Numbered from the stretch's first letter, positions 1 through 8,490 are shown. The stretch is DNA of 64,000 nucleotides from Fulvivirga ulvae (GCF_021389975.1 NZ_CP089981.1:886501-950500), one strand, 5' to 3'. Notes: generated by a model from the sequence alone, not told the origin. Numbers and translations: made by a program.

Positions 1-615
1 CGGTCTCCCGTGGGCAACCTTTCTTCACTGTTGCACCTATACAATTTGGCGGAATCCAAAGAGGAAAGGAAACAGATATTTGAAAAATTTAAAACGGTGA
101 TCCAACACCTTTCCTCCACGCTGAATACCTTAATAGAAACATTGAAAAATGATGAGGTGAACAGCCGGGAAACAGAAATTATAGAATTTCAGCATGTATA
201 TAATAAGACTCTGGAGATTATCACTGCACAGATAACTGAGAGTGATGCCATTATAACCTGCGATTTTTCAACAGCTCCGGTCATTAGTTACAACAAAAAT
301 TATCTCGAAAGCATATTTCTTAATTTGCTCACCAATGCTATCAAATACAGAGCGCATTGCCGGTCTCCTAAGATCCATGTTAAAACAGAAACGTCTCCTG
401 ATGGGATCACATTAACAATCACTGATAATGGACTTGGCATTGACCTGAGCAAACATGGGAGTAAGCTTTTCCGGCTAAACAAAACCTTTCATGACAATCC
501 TGAAGCCAAAGGTGTCGGTCTTTACATAACCAAAACGCATGTGGAAGCTATGGGGGGACATATTTGCGTAGACAGCGAGGTAGACAAAGGCTCAACCTTT
601 AGAGTTAATTTTTGA
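1..615 (+). CDS. sensor histidine kinase, C-terminal part (5' end outside window)
   Basis: This is the 3' part of a sensor kinase gene. The frame is open from base 1 (R-S-P-V-G-N-L), which looks like the tail of the H-box HDLRSP, so the phosphorylated His lies just upstream of the window. What remains is the rest of the dimerisation helices and a complete HATPase_c domain: N-box around NLLTNAIKYR, G1 box TDNGLGID and G2 box KGVGLYITK. It ends normally at a TGA. No receiver follows it. The ligand and the cognate regulator cannot be told from this fragment. Confidence 0.85.
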   Translation, partial: RSPVGNLSSLLHLYNLAESKEERKQIFEKFKTVIQHLSSTLNTLIETLKNDEVNSRETEIIEFQHVYNKTLEIITAQITESDAIITCDFSTAPVISYNKNYLESIFLNLLTNAIKYRAHCRSPKIHVKTETSPDGITLTITDNGLGIDLSKHGSKLFRLNKTFHDNPEAKGVGLYITKTHVEAMGGHICVDSEVDKGSTFRVNF

Positions 616-682
616 AATAATCGGCAATAGTGCAGCTATGCGCCTGATCCTGTCGTATATTGGGCATAACCTTTTTTAACAT

Positions 683-1231
683 ATGCTTCAAAGTAACCTC
701 AAAGCCCCGGTATTCAGGCTTACTGATATCTTCAAACGTACAATAGACCTAAATGAGTATCAAGACAAAAAAGTATTTATAGGCTTTTTCAGGCATGCGG
801 GATGCCCTTTTTGTAACCTGAGGGTACATACACTGACCAGGATCTATGAAGAGTTAAAAGCTCAGGGGATGGAAATGATTTTCTTCTTCGAATCCCCGGA
901 AAGGGTACTTCTGAGGAGCACTTTCCATCAGGAAGTATCACCCATTCCTCTCATTTCAGATCCGGAAAAAATTTGGTATAACGCCTACGGACTTGAAAGC
1001 TCAGGGTATAAATCAGCTGTAAGCCACTTAAGCTCATTTGTACAAACTGCCTATAATGCGATAAAAACAAAGGTACCTGTACACATGATGGCCGGGGGTG
1101 AATCAATAAAAACCATGCCCGCTGAATTTTTAATTGACAAAGGACTGATGATCAAAAAGGTGCATTATGCAGAAAGACTTAATGACCGACTTGATATTTC
1201 AGTGGTTAAAGATTTTGCCCGAACGCAGTAA
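683..1231 (+). CDS. AhpC/TSA-family thioredoxin-fold protein
   Basis: A 182-residue cytoplasmic protein with a thioredoxin-like fold of the peroxiredoxin (AhpC/TSA) type. The opening residues resemble the usual peroxiredoxin start (APVFRLTDI), followed by a beta strand and a C-P-F-C motif at Cys41/Cys44 in the position of the peroxidatic cysteine. The two-cysteine CxxC site resembles thiol-disulfide oxidoreductases more than classical FxxxCP peroxiredoxins. The gene stands alone between the kinase and tetR, 67 bp after the former. It probably reduces peroxides or disulfides. The substrate is unknown. Confidence 0.7.
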   Translation: MLQSNLKAPVFRLTDIFKRTIDLNEYQDKKVFIGFFRHAGCPFCNLRVHTLTRIYEELKAQGMEMIFFFESPERVLLRSTFHQEVSPIPLISDPEKIWYNAYGLESSGYKSAVSHLSSFVQTAYNAIKTKVPVHMMAGGESIKTMPAEFLIDKGLMIKKVHYAERLNDRLDISVVKDFARTQ

Positions 1232-1278
1232 ACGGAGAGTCCTGAGTCTCAAAAGCCATGACTAAAATTCGGAAAGTA

Positions 1279-1309
1279 TTTTTTTATTTGATCAACTTAT
1301 CTAATTTTG
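1279..1309 (+). promoter_or_regulatory. predicted promoter of the tetR gene
   Basis: The sequence TAATTTTG (1302-1309) matches the Bacteroidota -7 element TAnnTTTG exactly. Nineteen bases upstream is TTTT (1279-1282), one mismatch from the -33 element TTTG. The expected start site falls inside the TetR operator, so repressor binding would block transcription. Confidence 0.5.
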
Positions 1310-1323
1310 TATTGATTAATACA
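1308..1323. promoter_or_regulatory. TetR operator, copy 1 (autoregulatory)
   Basis: TGTATTGATTAATACA, an imperfect 16-bp palindrome overlapping the end of the predicted -7 box of tetR. The same sequence with one base changed recurs in front of the SDR gene, as expected for a TetR repressor controlling itself and its neighbour. Binding is inferred. Confidence 0.7.
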
Positions 1324-1341
1324 TAAATATAATCTTGCAAA

Positions 1342-1923
1342 ATGAGAGGTCGCCCAAGCAAATACAATAATCAGGAGGTAGAGGCCAAAGCACAACAACT
1401 ATTCTGGTCAAAAGGATACACCGCTACTTCTATGGATGACCTGCTCAAGGCCATGGGAATCGGCTATGGGAGTTTTTACAATGCTTATAAGGGAGGTAAA
1501 AAAGAACTATTCCGCAAAGCGATCCAACAACGTCGAGAGGCATTTGACGATTTTAAAAAAGAGCTTAGCCTGAGTGCCGATCCGCTGGGTCTGATCAAGG
1601 ATTTTTTCCGGAGCATTGCCCTGGCTGATGAAAAGAGTCATTTGCAGGGTTGTATCATTGTCAATACCGTTGTAGAAATGACCTTTATTGATGATGATCT
1701 GGAACACGAAGCCGTACAGATATTGAGAGAGGTTGAGCAAATGTTTACAGATACCATCGCCCGTGAGCAAGAGCAGGGTAAATTAAAAAATCAGACCAAC
1801 CCTGAAGTTTTGGGCCGCTACCTGATCACACTTTGGAATGGCCTGAACGTTACCAGACGCATGTACCCGGATAAAGACCTGCTTAGAAAACAGATCGACA
1901 TGCAGCTCGATATACTCAGTTAA
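1342..1923 (+). CDS. TetR/AcrR-family transcriptional repressor
   Basis: A 193-residue one-component repressor. The N-terminal TetR helix-turn-helix occupies about residues 8-55 (KGYTATSMDDLLKAMGIGYGSFYNAY region). It is followed by a helical ligand/dimerisation domain of the YcdC-like C-terminal type found in regulators of SDR and nitroreductase genes. It starts at an ATG just after a palindrome, and the same palindrome lies between it and the SDR gene 56 bp downstream. The likely role is ligand-relieved repression of itself and the SDR. The inducer is unknown. Confidence 0.88.
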   Translation: MRGRPSKYNNQEVEAKAQQLFWSKGYTATSMDDLLKAMGIGYGSFYNAYKGGKKELFRKAIQQRREAFDDFKKELSLSADPLGLIKDFFRSIALADEKSHLQGCIIVNTVVEMTFIDDDLEHEAVQILREVEQMFTDTIAREQEQGKLKNQTNPEVLGRYLITLWNGLNVTRRMYPDKDLLRKQIDMQLDILS

Positions 1924-1935
1924 TTTTTTTTATCA

Positions 1936-1961
1936 TTTTTTGTATTGATCAATACAAAAAA
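1936..1961. promoter_or_regulatory. TetR operator, copy 2 (perfect palindrome before the SDR gene)
   Basis: The core TGTATTGATCAATACA (1941-1956) is a perfect palindrome. With its flanking T and A runs the symmetry extends over 26 bp (1936-1961). It sits 19 bp before the SDR start codon and is nearly identical to the site upstream of tetR. Confidence 0.75.
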
Positions 1962-1979
1962 ATACACCAACAACACAAT

Positions 1980-2771
1980 ATGGATTTACAACTCAAATCA
2001 AAAACAGCGTTTATCAGTGGTTCCACCCAGGGTATAGGTTATGCCATAGCCAGTCAATTATTAGCCGAAGGTGCGCACGTTATCATAAATGGCAGAACGC
2101 AGGTGAAACTAGATGAGGCAATTGCGAGGCTGCAAAAAGATTTTCCTAATGCCCGGGTTTCAGGAATAGCCGCAGATTTCGCTAAAGCCGATGAGGTTAA
2201 TAACCTTCTTACTAAACTCCCGGAAGTTGACATATTGATAAACAATGTCGGAATATTTGATCTTAAGGATTTTACCGAGCTTACAGACGAAGAGTGGTAC
2301 CGCTTCTTTGAAATCAACGTGATGAGCAGCATTCGCCTGTCAAGAGCACTGCTCCCAAAAATGTTGTCCCGAGGTTGGGGAAGAGTCATTTTCATCAGCA
2401 GCGAGTCAGGCATCAATATCCCCGAAAACATGATCCACTACGGAATGAGCAAAACGGCCATGTTATCCATTAGCAACGGTCTCTCCAAACTCACGAAAAA
2501 CACCACCGTAACGGTCAACACCATACTCGGTGGCCCAACGTACTCAGAAGGTGTTGCCAAGGCAGTGGAGCAAATCTCTCAGGCTCAGAAAATACCTGTT
2601 GCACATATGAAGCAGGCTATCATGCAGAATACAAACCCACACTCCCTTATACAGCGCTTCATAGAACCGACAGAAATAGCAACACTCGCAGCCTACCTCT
2701 CCAGTCCTGTTTCAATTGCTACCAACGGCGCTACTTTACGTGCTGACGGAGGAACACTACAGATGATTTAG
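1980..2771 (+). CDS. SDR-family NAD(P)-dependent oxidoreductase
   Basis: A 263-residue classical short-chain dehydrogenase. Visible motifs are the dinucleotide-binding SGSTQGIG near residue 14 (TGxxxGxG with Ser replacing Thr), NNVG in the NNAG position, the catalytic Ser in ISSESG, and the catalytic Y-G-M-S-K. A C-terminal stretch reads ATNGATLRADGG, typical of family members. It follows tetR and carries its operator, so it is probably the main TetR target and acts on an inducer-like carbonyl or alcohol compound. A strong hairpin terminator closes the unit. The substrate is not predictable. Confidence 0.87.
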   Translation: MDLQLKSKTAFISGSTQGIGYAIASQLLAEGAHVIINGRTQVKLDEAIARLQKDFPNARVSGIAADFAKADEVNNLLTKLPEVDILINNVGIFDLKDFTELTDEEWYRFFEINVMSSIRLSRALLPKMLSRGWGRVIFISSESGINIPENMIHYGMSKTAMLSISNGLSKLTKNTTVTVNTILGGPTYSEGVAKAVEQISQAQKIPVAHMKQAIMQNTNPHSLIQRFIEPTEIATLAAYLSSPVSIATNGATLRADGGTLQMI

Positions 2772-2800
2772 AATTCCTGCAAAGGTGGGAATCAATAATC

Positions 2801-2848
2801 AGGGACAGGCATTGTTACCTAGTTTGCCTGTCCCTCCATGCTTTTTTT
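2801..2848 (+). terminator. Rho-independent terminator after the tetR-SDR unit
   Basis: An 11-bp perfect stem (AGGGACAGGCA at 2801-2811 pairing with TGCCTGTCCCT at 2825-2835), followed shortly by a run of seven T (2842-2848). Confidence 0.85.
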
Positions 2849-3155
2849 AAGTTGGGTTGAAAATAAACCACAGCTACAGAGAGTCAAAACTCTCCTACTT
2901 TGTGATGACGAAAGCATTCTGTCCAAAGTTATCTTACCACCTTTTGCAGGTTGAACTCATACTGCCTGAGCCTATGACCTCTTGCCTGTACTACAGAACA
3001 GCCGGGCTTTACAAAGTCTTTAGAAGTTTAGCAAAGCCGTAGTTTAATTCTGTAGTTTCCATTCCAAACAAAAGGCTGCGTGCAAAGAGTAGTACTGCAC
3101 AGGAAACGGATTTAGAGTGAAGGTAAGACAAGACGAAATCAAACCTCGCCCACTT
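2849..3155. other. gene-free interval
   Basis: About 300 bp between the SDR terminator and the end of the convergent VOC gene. A 61-codon ORF (2857-3042) is open here, but it starts right after the terminator, has no recognisable domain or signal, and has no promoter; I consider it chance. Nothing else was seen. Confidence 0.5.
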
Positions 3156-3623
3156 CTATCCCTGACCTGAGTAGGTCACAATATCAATACCTACACCATT
3201 GGGATCCTGAATGGCAAAATGCCGGTCTCCCCAGTCTTCATCCCTGATATCGATAATGATCTTTACGTTTTTTTTCTTAAGCTCTCGATAAACCGCATCC
3301 ACATCCTCAACCTCTATCGTAAGGTAAACACCCTTCCCTCCAAAAGCTGGTTGAAACAGTGGTTGCTGAGAAGGGTGGTCTGGCATCAAAAAGCTGAGTT
3401 CTGCCTGATTGTTAGGTGTGTGCATCAACAGATAAAACTCATTTTCAAAGGTGACACCGAAACCAAGTACTTCTGTATAAAACTTTCTGGTTTCCTCTAG
3501 TTTTTCGGTAATTATTCCAGCATTCAATTTCATATTCATAGTTTGTTTACTTTGGGTGACTGATTGAGCTAAAACAAGTGTACTAAAGCACACTAAGGTG
3601 ATTGATATTGCAAATGTTCTCAT
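3156..3623 (-). CDS. VOC-family (glyoxalase/bleomycin-resistance fold) protein with signal peptide
   Basis: A 155-residue protein. The first 19 residues form a signal peptide (hydrophobic core ending VLAQ). The rest is a single VOC domain with paired beta-alpha-beta-beta-beta modules: LNAGIITEKLEETRKFYTEVLGF, a GVYLTIEVEDVDAVYREL strand-helix, and a C-terminal FAIQDPNGVGIDIV. Most VOC homologues are cytoplasmic and begin at about the Met29/Met31 position here (MNMKLNAG), so translation from the internal Met is possible, though the upstream signal sequence is convincing. It faces the AraC gene on the same strand, 81 bp away. The substrate is unknown. Confidence 0.75.
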   Translation of the reverse strand: MRTFAISITLVCFSTLVLAQSVTQSKQTMNMKLNAGIITEKLEETRKFYTEVLGFGVTFENEFYLLMHTPNNQAELSFLMPDHPSQQPLFQPAFGGKGVYLTIEVEDVDAVYRELKKKNVKIIIDIRDEDWGDRHFAIQDPNGVGIDIVTYSGQG

Positions 3624-3704
3624 AATGATGTTGTATCAAAGTTGATTATGACACAAAAATGAGAAAGGAAGTCAAAGATTTATTGTAAAAATCGGACATA
3701 ATGC

Positions 3705-4496
3705 TTACCAGCCCTGCACCCGCCCTGGTGTAATTCCATAAAGACGCTTAAACTCTTTAATGAAGTGGGCCTGATCATAATAATGGTCCAGAAAAGCTCT
3801 TTGCTCTAGTGGATTTATCCCTAAAGCAGCACTGTGTAAAATCTGCTGAAATCTCACCACATTACTAAATGCTTTCACAGAACCACCTATATAATTACCG
3901 AAAAGCCTCCGAAGCTGCCTGGAGCTAACCCCTACATCAAAACCCGATTCTATCCGGTCTCTTCCTTGATTTGTAAATATCAGGTCCAGAGCATGATAAA
4001 ACCTGGGATCAGCCTTAAACCCTGCCCTGGAAAACAGATGAATAAAATGTTTGTCCAGCTTATTCCTGATACCGGCCAAAGTAGCCGGCATTTCCAAACC
4101 GGACAGAAGCCTGGCCGTTGAAGGGCTTATGGCATTCAGGAATTCCGCTCTATTGGTTAACTCTATAGCATTTATTCGGTAGAGTTGCGGGAAAACAGCC
4201 GGAAAAAAACGTATGCCTATATAATGAAAGTTTTCAGTCAATGCAAATGAGGTATGCGAGTCGCAATAACCCATCACATAGCTTTCTTCAGGATTCGCAG
4301 CATCAAAGAAGATATCTATACATCCATCCGCTACTATTTGGTAAGAAAATGGAGCATCCAGCTCCTTTGAGGACACCAACTCCCAATAACAATAAATAAA
4401 AGACTGTAAAACCGCTGAAGGCAGCACCTCCCGGTAACCAATATGCCCCAGGTGCTGTACTGTGGGTTGCAGGGGCTTGTACAAATGCCTGAGCAT
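3705..4496 (-). CDS. AraC-family transcriptional regulator (DUF6597-type N-terminus)
   Basis: A 263-residue regulator with an N-terminal cupin-like sensor (about residues 20-140, containing VADGCIDIFFD and MGYCDSHTSF) of the kind annotated DUF6597. The C-terminal AraC double helix-turn-helix (about 155-263) has VGVSSRQLRRLFGNYIG, then DHYYDQAHFIKEFKRLYGITP. I start at ATG 4496; an upstream TTG at 4535 would add 13 residues. It may control the VOC gene downstream on the same strand, but that is only positional. Confidence 0.82.
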   Translation of the reverse strand: MLRHLYKPLQPTVQHLGHIGYREVLPSAVLQSFIYCYWELVSSKELDAPFSYQIVADGCIDIFFDAANPEESYVMGYCDSHTSFALTENFHYIGIRFFPAVFPQLYRINAIELTNRAEFLNAISPSTARLLSGLEMPATLAGIRNKLDKHFIHLFSRAGFKADPRFYHALDLIFTNQGRDRIESGFDVGVSSRQLRRLFGNYIGGSVKAFSNVVRFQQILHSAALGINPLEQRAFLDHYYDQAHFIKEFKRLYGITPGRVQGW

Positions 4497-4680
4497 TTTA
4501 AAAGGTTTTATATCGGGCGATGTAAGGGTTGACAAGTGATCTTCTTTAGACGACTCAATTATGGCTAACTTTAGTTAATACGGATTGAAGAACAGAACGT
4601 TTGGATGGTGAGTACTTTCGGAAGGTATTATTTTTTTAAAAGAAAAAAATCCCGCAATAAACTGTATCTGGATATAAACA

Positions 4681-4708
4681 AAAAACCCGGTCAGAAGACC
4701 GGGTTTTT
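4681..4708 (-). terminator. Rho-independent terminator of tRNA-Lys
   Basis: Perfect 12-bp stem AAAAACCCGGTC / GACCGGGTTTTT with an AGAA loop, placed five bases past the tRNA 3' end; T-rich in the tRNA direction. Confidence 0.9.
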
Positions 4709-4712
4709 AGAG

Positions 4713-4785
4713 TGATCCCGCTGGGATTCGAACCCAGGACCCTCTCCTTAAAAGGGAGATGCTCTACCAGCTGAGCTACGGAATC
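4713..4785 (-). tRNA. tRNA-Lys (anticodon TTT)
   Basis: A 73-nt cloverleaf on the minus strand. The acceptor stem pairs GATTCCG with CGGGATC (one G-T wobble), discriminator A. The D arm contains AGCTCAGCTGGTAGAGC, the anticodon stem TCTCC/GGAGA carries loop CTTTTAA (anticodon TTT), and the T arm contains GGTTCGAATCC. CCA is not encoded. It is followed by a strong terminator and preceded by a consensus promoter, so it is a single-gene transcript. Confidence 0.96.
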
Positions 4786-4844
4786 TTAACGTCCTCCCTT
4801 GTTAAATCAGGGCTTTTTTGTTGCCCTGTTTCGTAATGGAGATG

Positions 4845-4875
4845 CAAAGGTAATGTCTCGGAGATAAAATGCAAA
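4845..4875 (-). promoter_or_regulatory. promoter of tRNA-Lys
   Basis: On the minus strand: TTTG (4875-4872), exactly 19 bases, then TACCTTTG (4852-4845). This is a perfect match to the Bacteroidota housekeeping promoter TTTG-N19-TAnnTTTG. The predicted start is near 4838, giving a leader of about 50 nt. Confidence 0.85.
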
Positions 4876-4951
4876 GCTTCGCTAAAAAAAAACTAAAAAA
4901 ATATGAACTAAAATTCAAAATGTGCCTCTCCTGTAATTTCTAGGCACTTTT

Positions 4952-4982
4952 TTCGTTTATAAATTTTCATAATTTATCTTTG
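4952..4982 (+). promoter_or_regulatory. predicted promoter of the TPR/SH3 membrane protein gene
   Basis: TATCTTTG (4975-4982) fits TAnnTTTG. TTCG (4952-4955), 19 bases upstream, is one mismatch from TTTG. The start site would be near 4989, 23 bp before the ATG. A weak hairpin (GTGCCT/AGGCAC, 4922-4947, followed by T's) precedes it. Confidence 0.55.
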
Positions 4983-5011
4983 GCCTTCCAAGAAACTTAA
5001 GAACACAGCCC

Positions 5012-5743
5012 ATGAAGCTCCGAATACTTTGTACACTTTTACTGCTTACTTTCGCAGGTGCCACTCAGGCGCAAGACCAGACGGATGAAGCCCTGCTTCA
5101 AGCCGACTCTCTCTTCCTGGCCAAAAAGTATACAGAGTCTTTCGACATCTATCAGCACCTGCTGGAAAAAGAGCGCCTCACTTCACCGGCCATGCTCCTG
5201 AAGATGGCCTTCATCAAGGAAGGTCTTGGTGACTATACCAATGCTCTCTACTACATCAATTTGTATTACCTACAGACAGCAGACAGGAAAGCATTGAACA
5301 AAATGGAAGAACTTGCCAAGGCACGAGACCTTCAAGGCTATGGCTATGGTGATTTTGATTTCTTCAAAACTGTCTTTTTCAAATTCTTCGATACCATTGT
5401 AATGGTACTGCTGGCCCTGGCCCTGATGCTTGTGGCTATAATGGTATACCACAAAAAGAAATATAACAAAAAACCAATTGTTGCCGGCATCATGGCTATC
5501 CTTACCCTGACCTTGCTATTCTACACCCTAAACTTTGGCAGGGATTATCATAAGGCAATCATTACCCAAAGTAATACTTACATTATGGACGGCCCGTCTG
5601 CCGGTGCTGAGGTAGTTGCTATTGTCGGCAAGGGTCATCGCTTACCCATAAAAGGGCAAAAAGACATCTGGACCCAGACAGAGTGGGATGGTCAGACCGT
5701 CTTCATTAAAGAAGACAAGCTAAAAAAGATCTCGTTCTTATAA
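5012..5743 (+). CDS. TPR and SH3-like domain membrane protein
   Basis: A 243-residue envelope protein. A signal peptide (residues 1-20, ending TQAQ) is followed by a TPR-like helical region (about 25-105, ADSLFLAKKYTESFDIYQHLL and a second repeat). Two transmembrane helices lie at about 125-147 and 153-172. A C-terminal SH3b-like domain (about 185-243) contains YIMDGPSAGAEVVAIVGKGHRL. The same layout occurs in BatE-like proteins of Bacteroidota, but no Bat/MoxR genes are adjacent. It is probably an inner-membrane scaffold with the TPR on the periplasmic side. Function is not assigned. Confidence 0.7.
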   Translation: MKLRILCTLLLLTFAGATQAQDQTDEALLQADSLFLAKKYTESFDIYQHLLEKERLTSPAMLLKMAFIKEGLGDYTNALYYINLYYLQTADRKALNKMEELAKARDLQGYGYGDFDFFKTVFFKFFDTIVMVLLALALMLVAIMVYHKKKYNKKPIVAGIMAILTLTLLFYTLNFGRDYHKAIITQSNTYIMDGPSAGAEVVAIVGKGHRLPIKGQKDIWTQTEWDGQTVFIKEDKLKKISFL

Positions 5744-5752
5744 TGTGCCGGC

Positions 5753-8428
5753 TTAAAACCTGACAGTAAGTGAACCCCGGTATCCTCGGTTAGTGTACTC
5801 TATATAGTAGAAATATACCCCGGAGGCTACTCCTTCTCCATACCACTTAAAGTGACGGTCGTTGCTGGAGTAAACCTCCCTGCCCCAGCGGTTATACACC
5901 ACAACCTTCTCAAATTGACCTGCGCAGTTATCTATAGGAAGGATATTTTCTTCAATACCGGTTTGCTTGTTGATCCTGTACATACCAAAGTAGGTATTAA
6001 GCTCATCGCCATTTGGAGTGAAGATATTAGGAGGAATAAACTGATCGCTCTTATCTTCAATATCTTCAATATGGACAATCAAAGCGTACTCATTAGCTCT
6101 GGGCTGGGTACAGTGATTATCCTGAACGGCAAAAGTCAGTGGCACATACGTTTCGGGCCGTCCTTCCAGCACATAGCATTCCGGAGACCACGTAAAATCA
6201 GAAACAACAGTACCCATACCGCTTTTTCCCGCAAACTTATAACCCAATTGCTCAGAGTGATCATCAACCAGGTACAGCGTTATTGAATCTCCCTCAAAAT
6301 CACGCCCGATAATTCTTAAATTGATCTCTTCATCCATGATGATATGTATGGTATCCTGAACAATCGATTCTTTGTTAGTGCTTTCCACAGTCAACAACGG
6401 ATCTGAATTGGGTGGAGGAGACAACAGAAAATCAACTGTAAGAGTATCTCTGTTAGTAATCTCACATTTGTCAAAATCTTCCATCATGAAATAGATCCTG
6501 AAAGAATCCTGCTCAGCAAGATTGAACCTCTTGCACTCCAAGGCCCAGGAAAAGGTAGAGTTCAACTGAGTGGCTGAAGGCTTGCCTTGCCCTTCCACCC
6601 GATTATAATTTACATTGTAATCAGAAAATGAAAAATTCGCAGGAACAGCCTCTATAAATGCCAAATCCCCATCCAGATCTGTCCCGCGCACATCAAAGGA
6701 TACGGTCTCATCAAGCTGGGCTGTAATTTTCGCATACTGATTGCTACTTCCCAGTTTGTTGCTATATACATCTGGCAAACTGTTATCAGGCAACTTAATA
6801 TTCAGGAATAAGGTAACCAACACAGGTTCTTCATACAGGCAGTCATCCTGGTCCTCAAGATATATTTTTATTTCGAATGACGTTTTCCCGTCAAAGCTTA
6901 TCAGTTGACAATCATAGTTCCACTGCAGCCAGGTTTCTCTAACGCCCGGACCATTCGACTTATTAACGATGCTCATGCCATAATCCACCAATTCAAAATC
7001 AACAGGCTCAAGCATAAAGTCCATCAAATCATTATTAGCATCCTGCCCAAGCAGTTCTATTATTTTCATACCACCGACCATCTCATCAACAGTCACCAAC
7101 CGCTGAATTGCTGCCGAATAACTGCCATCGCTATCCTCCTTATGACTAAGCACTGGAAGATCATTATCCGGAGGAGTGATTTTTACTGTCAACTTTACAG
7201 TGTCCTGCAAAGGCTGCGGACAGGTACCATCCAACCCTATAAAATTCACTTCAAAAGGAAGGTCTTTATCAGGAGGGCAATCAGTGAAGCAAACCGTTAC
7301 TTCAAGCTCATCTCTATTGGGAGACCACTTTAGTGTATCTATAGAGAAATTCTCTTCATCATACCCTTCGGGATCAAGTTTTACGTTTACTTCTCCGCCC
7401 TTCTCATCTTTTATAAAAAACTTCACACATTTGGTTTCATCATCAGCAGGGAAATGCAAAACATCCCCTTCATTGTAAGTTGTACCATCCTCAAGCTCAA
7501 TATTCACATCCGGTTCACTCCCCCCGGGTGGGCATTCGACCACCACCATCTGAAAATCGCGCCTTACCTCCCCTATTTTTTCTCCATTTCTGAACTCTTC
7601 ACACTTAACGGCAAACACAAATATTCCCTGCTCCGTGGGCGTTACCCTGAGCAGACCATCATCTGTTATAGTCAGGTCAGGATCACCATGGACTATATTA
7701 TTAATGTTGTAAGACGCTTCCCATATTACATGAGGGTAAGGGGCGGTTGAAGGTGGTTGGGGATGAGGTACTGCAGATGGTGTATTCAACGGGGTCGCCA
7801 ATGTATAAACCAATGAGTCCCCATCGGCGTCTACACCTTTGAAATCCGCATAATAACCGCGACCAACGCAGGCATAATCACTCAACGGTGGAAATAATTG
7901 CGGAGAGTTATTAATAAAGCGCTCTCCATCCTTAATTAATGGTGGTATCTCCAGGTAAAACGTAAGGCCTGACCCTATACCACCCGCATCAGGGTTTTCA
8001 CTTATCACGTTGATGATGTTATAATTTCGGCAACAGCGCTGCCAGACAATATAATAGCCATCGGGGTCATTATAGCTGTTGGGATCAAGTGTAATAACCC
8101 GGCTAAAAACAAGTTTGGTGGTTTTAACAATAGCGTCGTTTGCACATGATGGTACAGTATATTCCACGGGTTCCTCAGAAAACAGTGACAATTGAATATT
8201 CTGCATCATCGCTGCATTGTCACTTTTGCGGTATATCCAGGCTAGCGGCAGAGGAGTATATTTGGCGCCTGGTGCCCCATTGATCTCATCAAAATAAATG
8301 ATCAGGTTTAATCTGTAATTATTCCCATTGAGGTAGACTAATTCAAACTCTCCCCCTACAATATGAGAAGCAAATGAGCTAACTTTGCAGATTAATATGA
8401 GAATGGAAACGAGTAAAATTTTTCTCAT
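5753..8428 (-). CDS. secreted gliding-motility-type protein with CHU_C T9SS sorting domain
   Basis: An 891-residue protein started at ATG 8428 (an upstream GTG would add three residues). It has a signal peptide (about 1-20, ending SFAS, then HIVGGEFEL, a common opening in this family). Several repeated Ig/cadherin-like beta modules follow, recurring about every 110-120 residues (PDNDLPVL, PDNSLPDV, PPNSDPLL linkers). The C-terminal CHU_C domain has PPNIFTPNGDELN, then VVVYNRWGREVY and GVYFYYIEY, the type IX secretion and cell-surface sorting signal linked to gliding. It is likely a T9SS cargo or adhesin. It ends 9 bp from the convergent TPR/SH3 gene. Confidence 0.88.
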   Translation of the reverse strand: MRKILLVSILILICKVSSFASHIVGGEFELVYLNGNNYRLNLIIYFDEINGAPGAKYTPLPLAWIYRKSDNAAMMQNIQLSLFSEEPVEYTVPSCANDAIVKTTKLVFSRVITLDPNSYNDPDGYYIVWQRCCRNYNIINVISENPDAGGIGSGLTFYLEIPPLIKDGERFINNSPQLFPPLSDYACVGRGYYADFKGVDADGDSLVYTLATPLNTPSAVPHPQPPSTAPYPHVIWEASYNINNIVHGDPDLTITDDGLLRVTPTEQGIFVFAVKCEEFRNGEKIGEVRRDFQMVVVECPPGGSEPDVNIELEDGTTYNEGDVLHFPADDETKCVKFFIKDEKGGEVNVKLDPEGYDEENFSIDTLKWSPNRDELEVTVCFTDCPPDKDLPFEVNFIGLDGTCPQPLQDTVKLTVKITPPDNDLPVLSHKEDSDGSYSAAIQRLVTVDEMVGGMKIIELLGQDANNDLMDFMLEPVDFELVDYGMSIVNKSNGPGVRETWLQWNYDCQLISFDGKTSFEIKIYLEDQDDCLYEEPVLVTLFLNIKLPDNSLPDVYSNKLGSSNQYAKITAQLDETVSFDVRGTDLDGDLAFIEAVPANFSFSDYNVNYNRVEGQGKPSATQLNSTFSWALECKRFNLAEQDSFRIYFMMEDFDKCEITNRDTLTVDFLLSPPPNSDPLLTVESTNKESIVQDTIHIIMDEEINLRIIGRDFEGDSITLYLVDDHSEQLGYKFAGKSGMGTVVSDFTWSPECYVLEGRPETYVPLTFAVQDNHCTQPRANEYALIVHIEDIEDKSDQFIPPNIFTPNGDELNTYFGMYRINKQTGIEENILPIDNCAGQFEKVVVYNRWGREVYSSNDRHFKWYGEGVASGVYFYYIEYTNRGYRGSLTVRF

Positions 8429-8440
8429 AGCGAACACACG

Positions 8441-8448
8441 TAAGTTTG
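8441..8448 (+). promoter_or_regulatory. possible -7 element for rlmD
   Basis: TAAGTTTG matches TAnnTTTG and lies 43 bp before the rlmD ATG. No good TTTG element was found 19 bases upstream, so this is a weak prediction. Confidence 0.35.
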
Positions 8449-8490
8449 GAACGATAGTAAAAAGACCTGATTGATTGGGGCAATTAAAAC

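Noticed and set aside
2857..3042. 61-codon plus-strand ORF after the SDR gene
   Set aside because: Starts directly behind a strong terminator, has no signal, domain or promoter; composition looks like chance.
4922..4953. Hairpin GTGCCT/AGGCAC with T tract between tRNA-Lys and the TPR/SH3 gene
   Set aside because: Only six base pairs with a 14-base loop, and no upstream plus-strand gene to terminate; too weak to list as a feature.
5852..6286. 144-codon ORF antisense to the CHU_C protein gene
   Set aside because: Opposite the conserved C-terminal domain of a clear secreted protein; no domain of its own.
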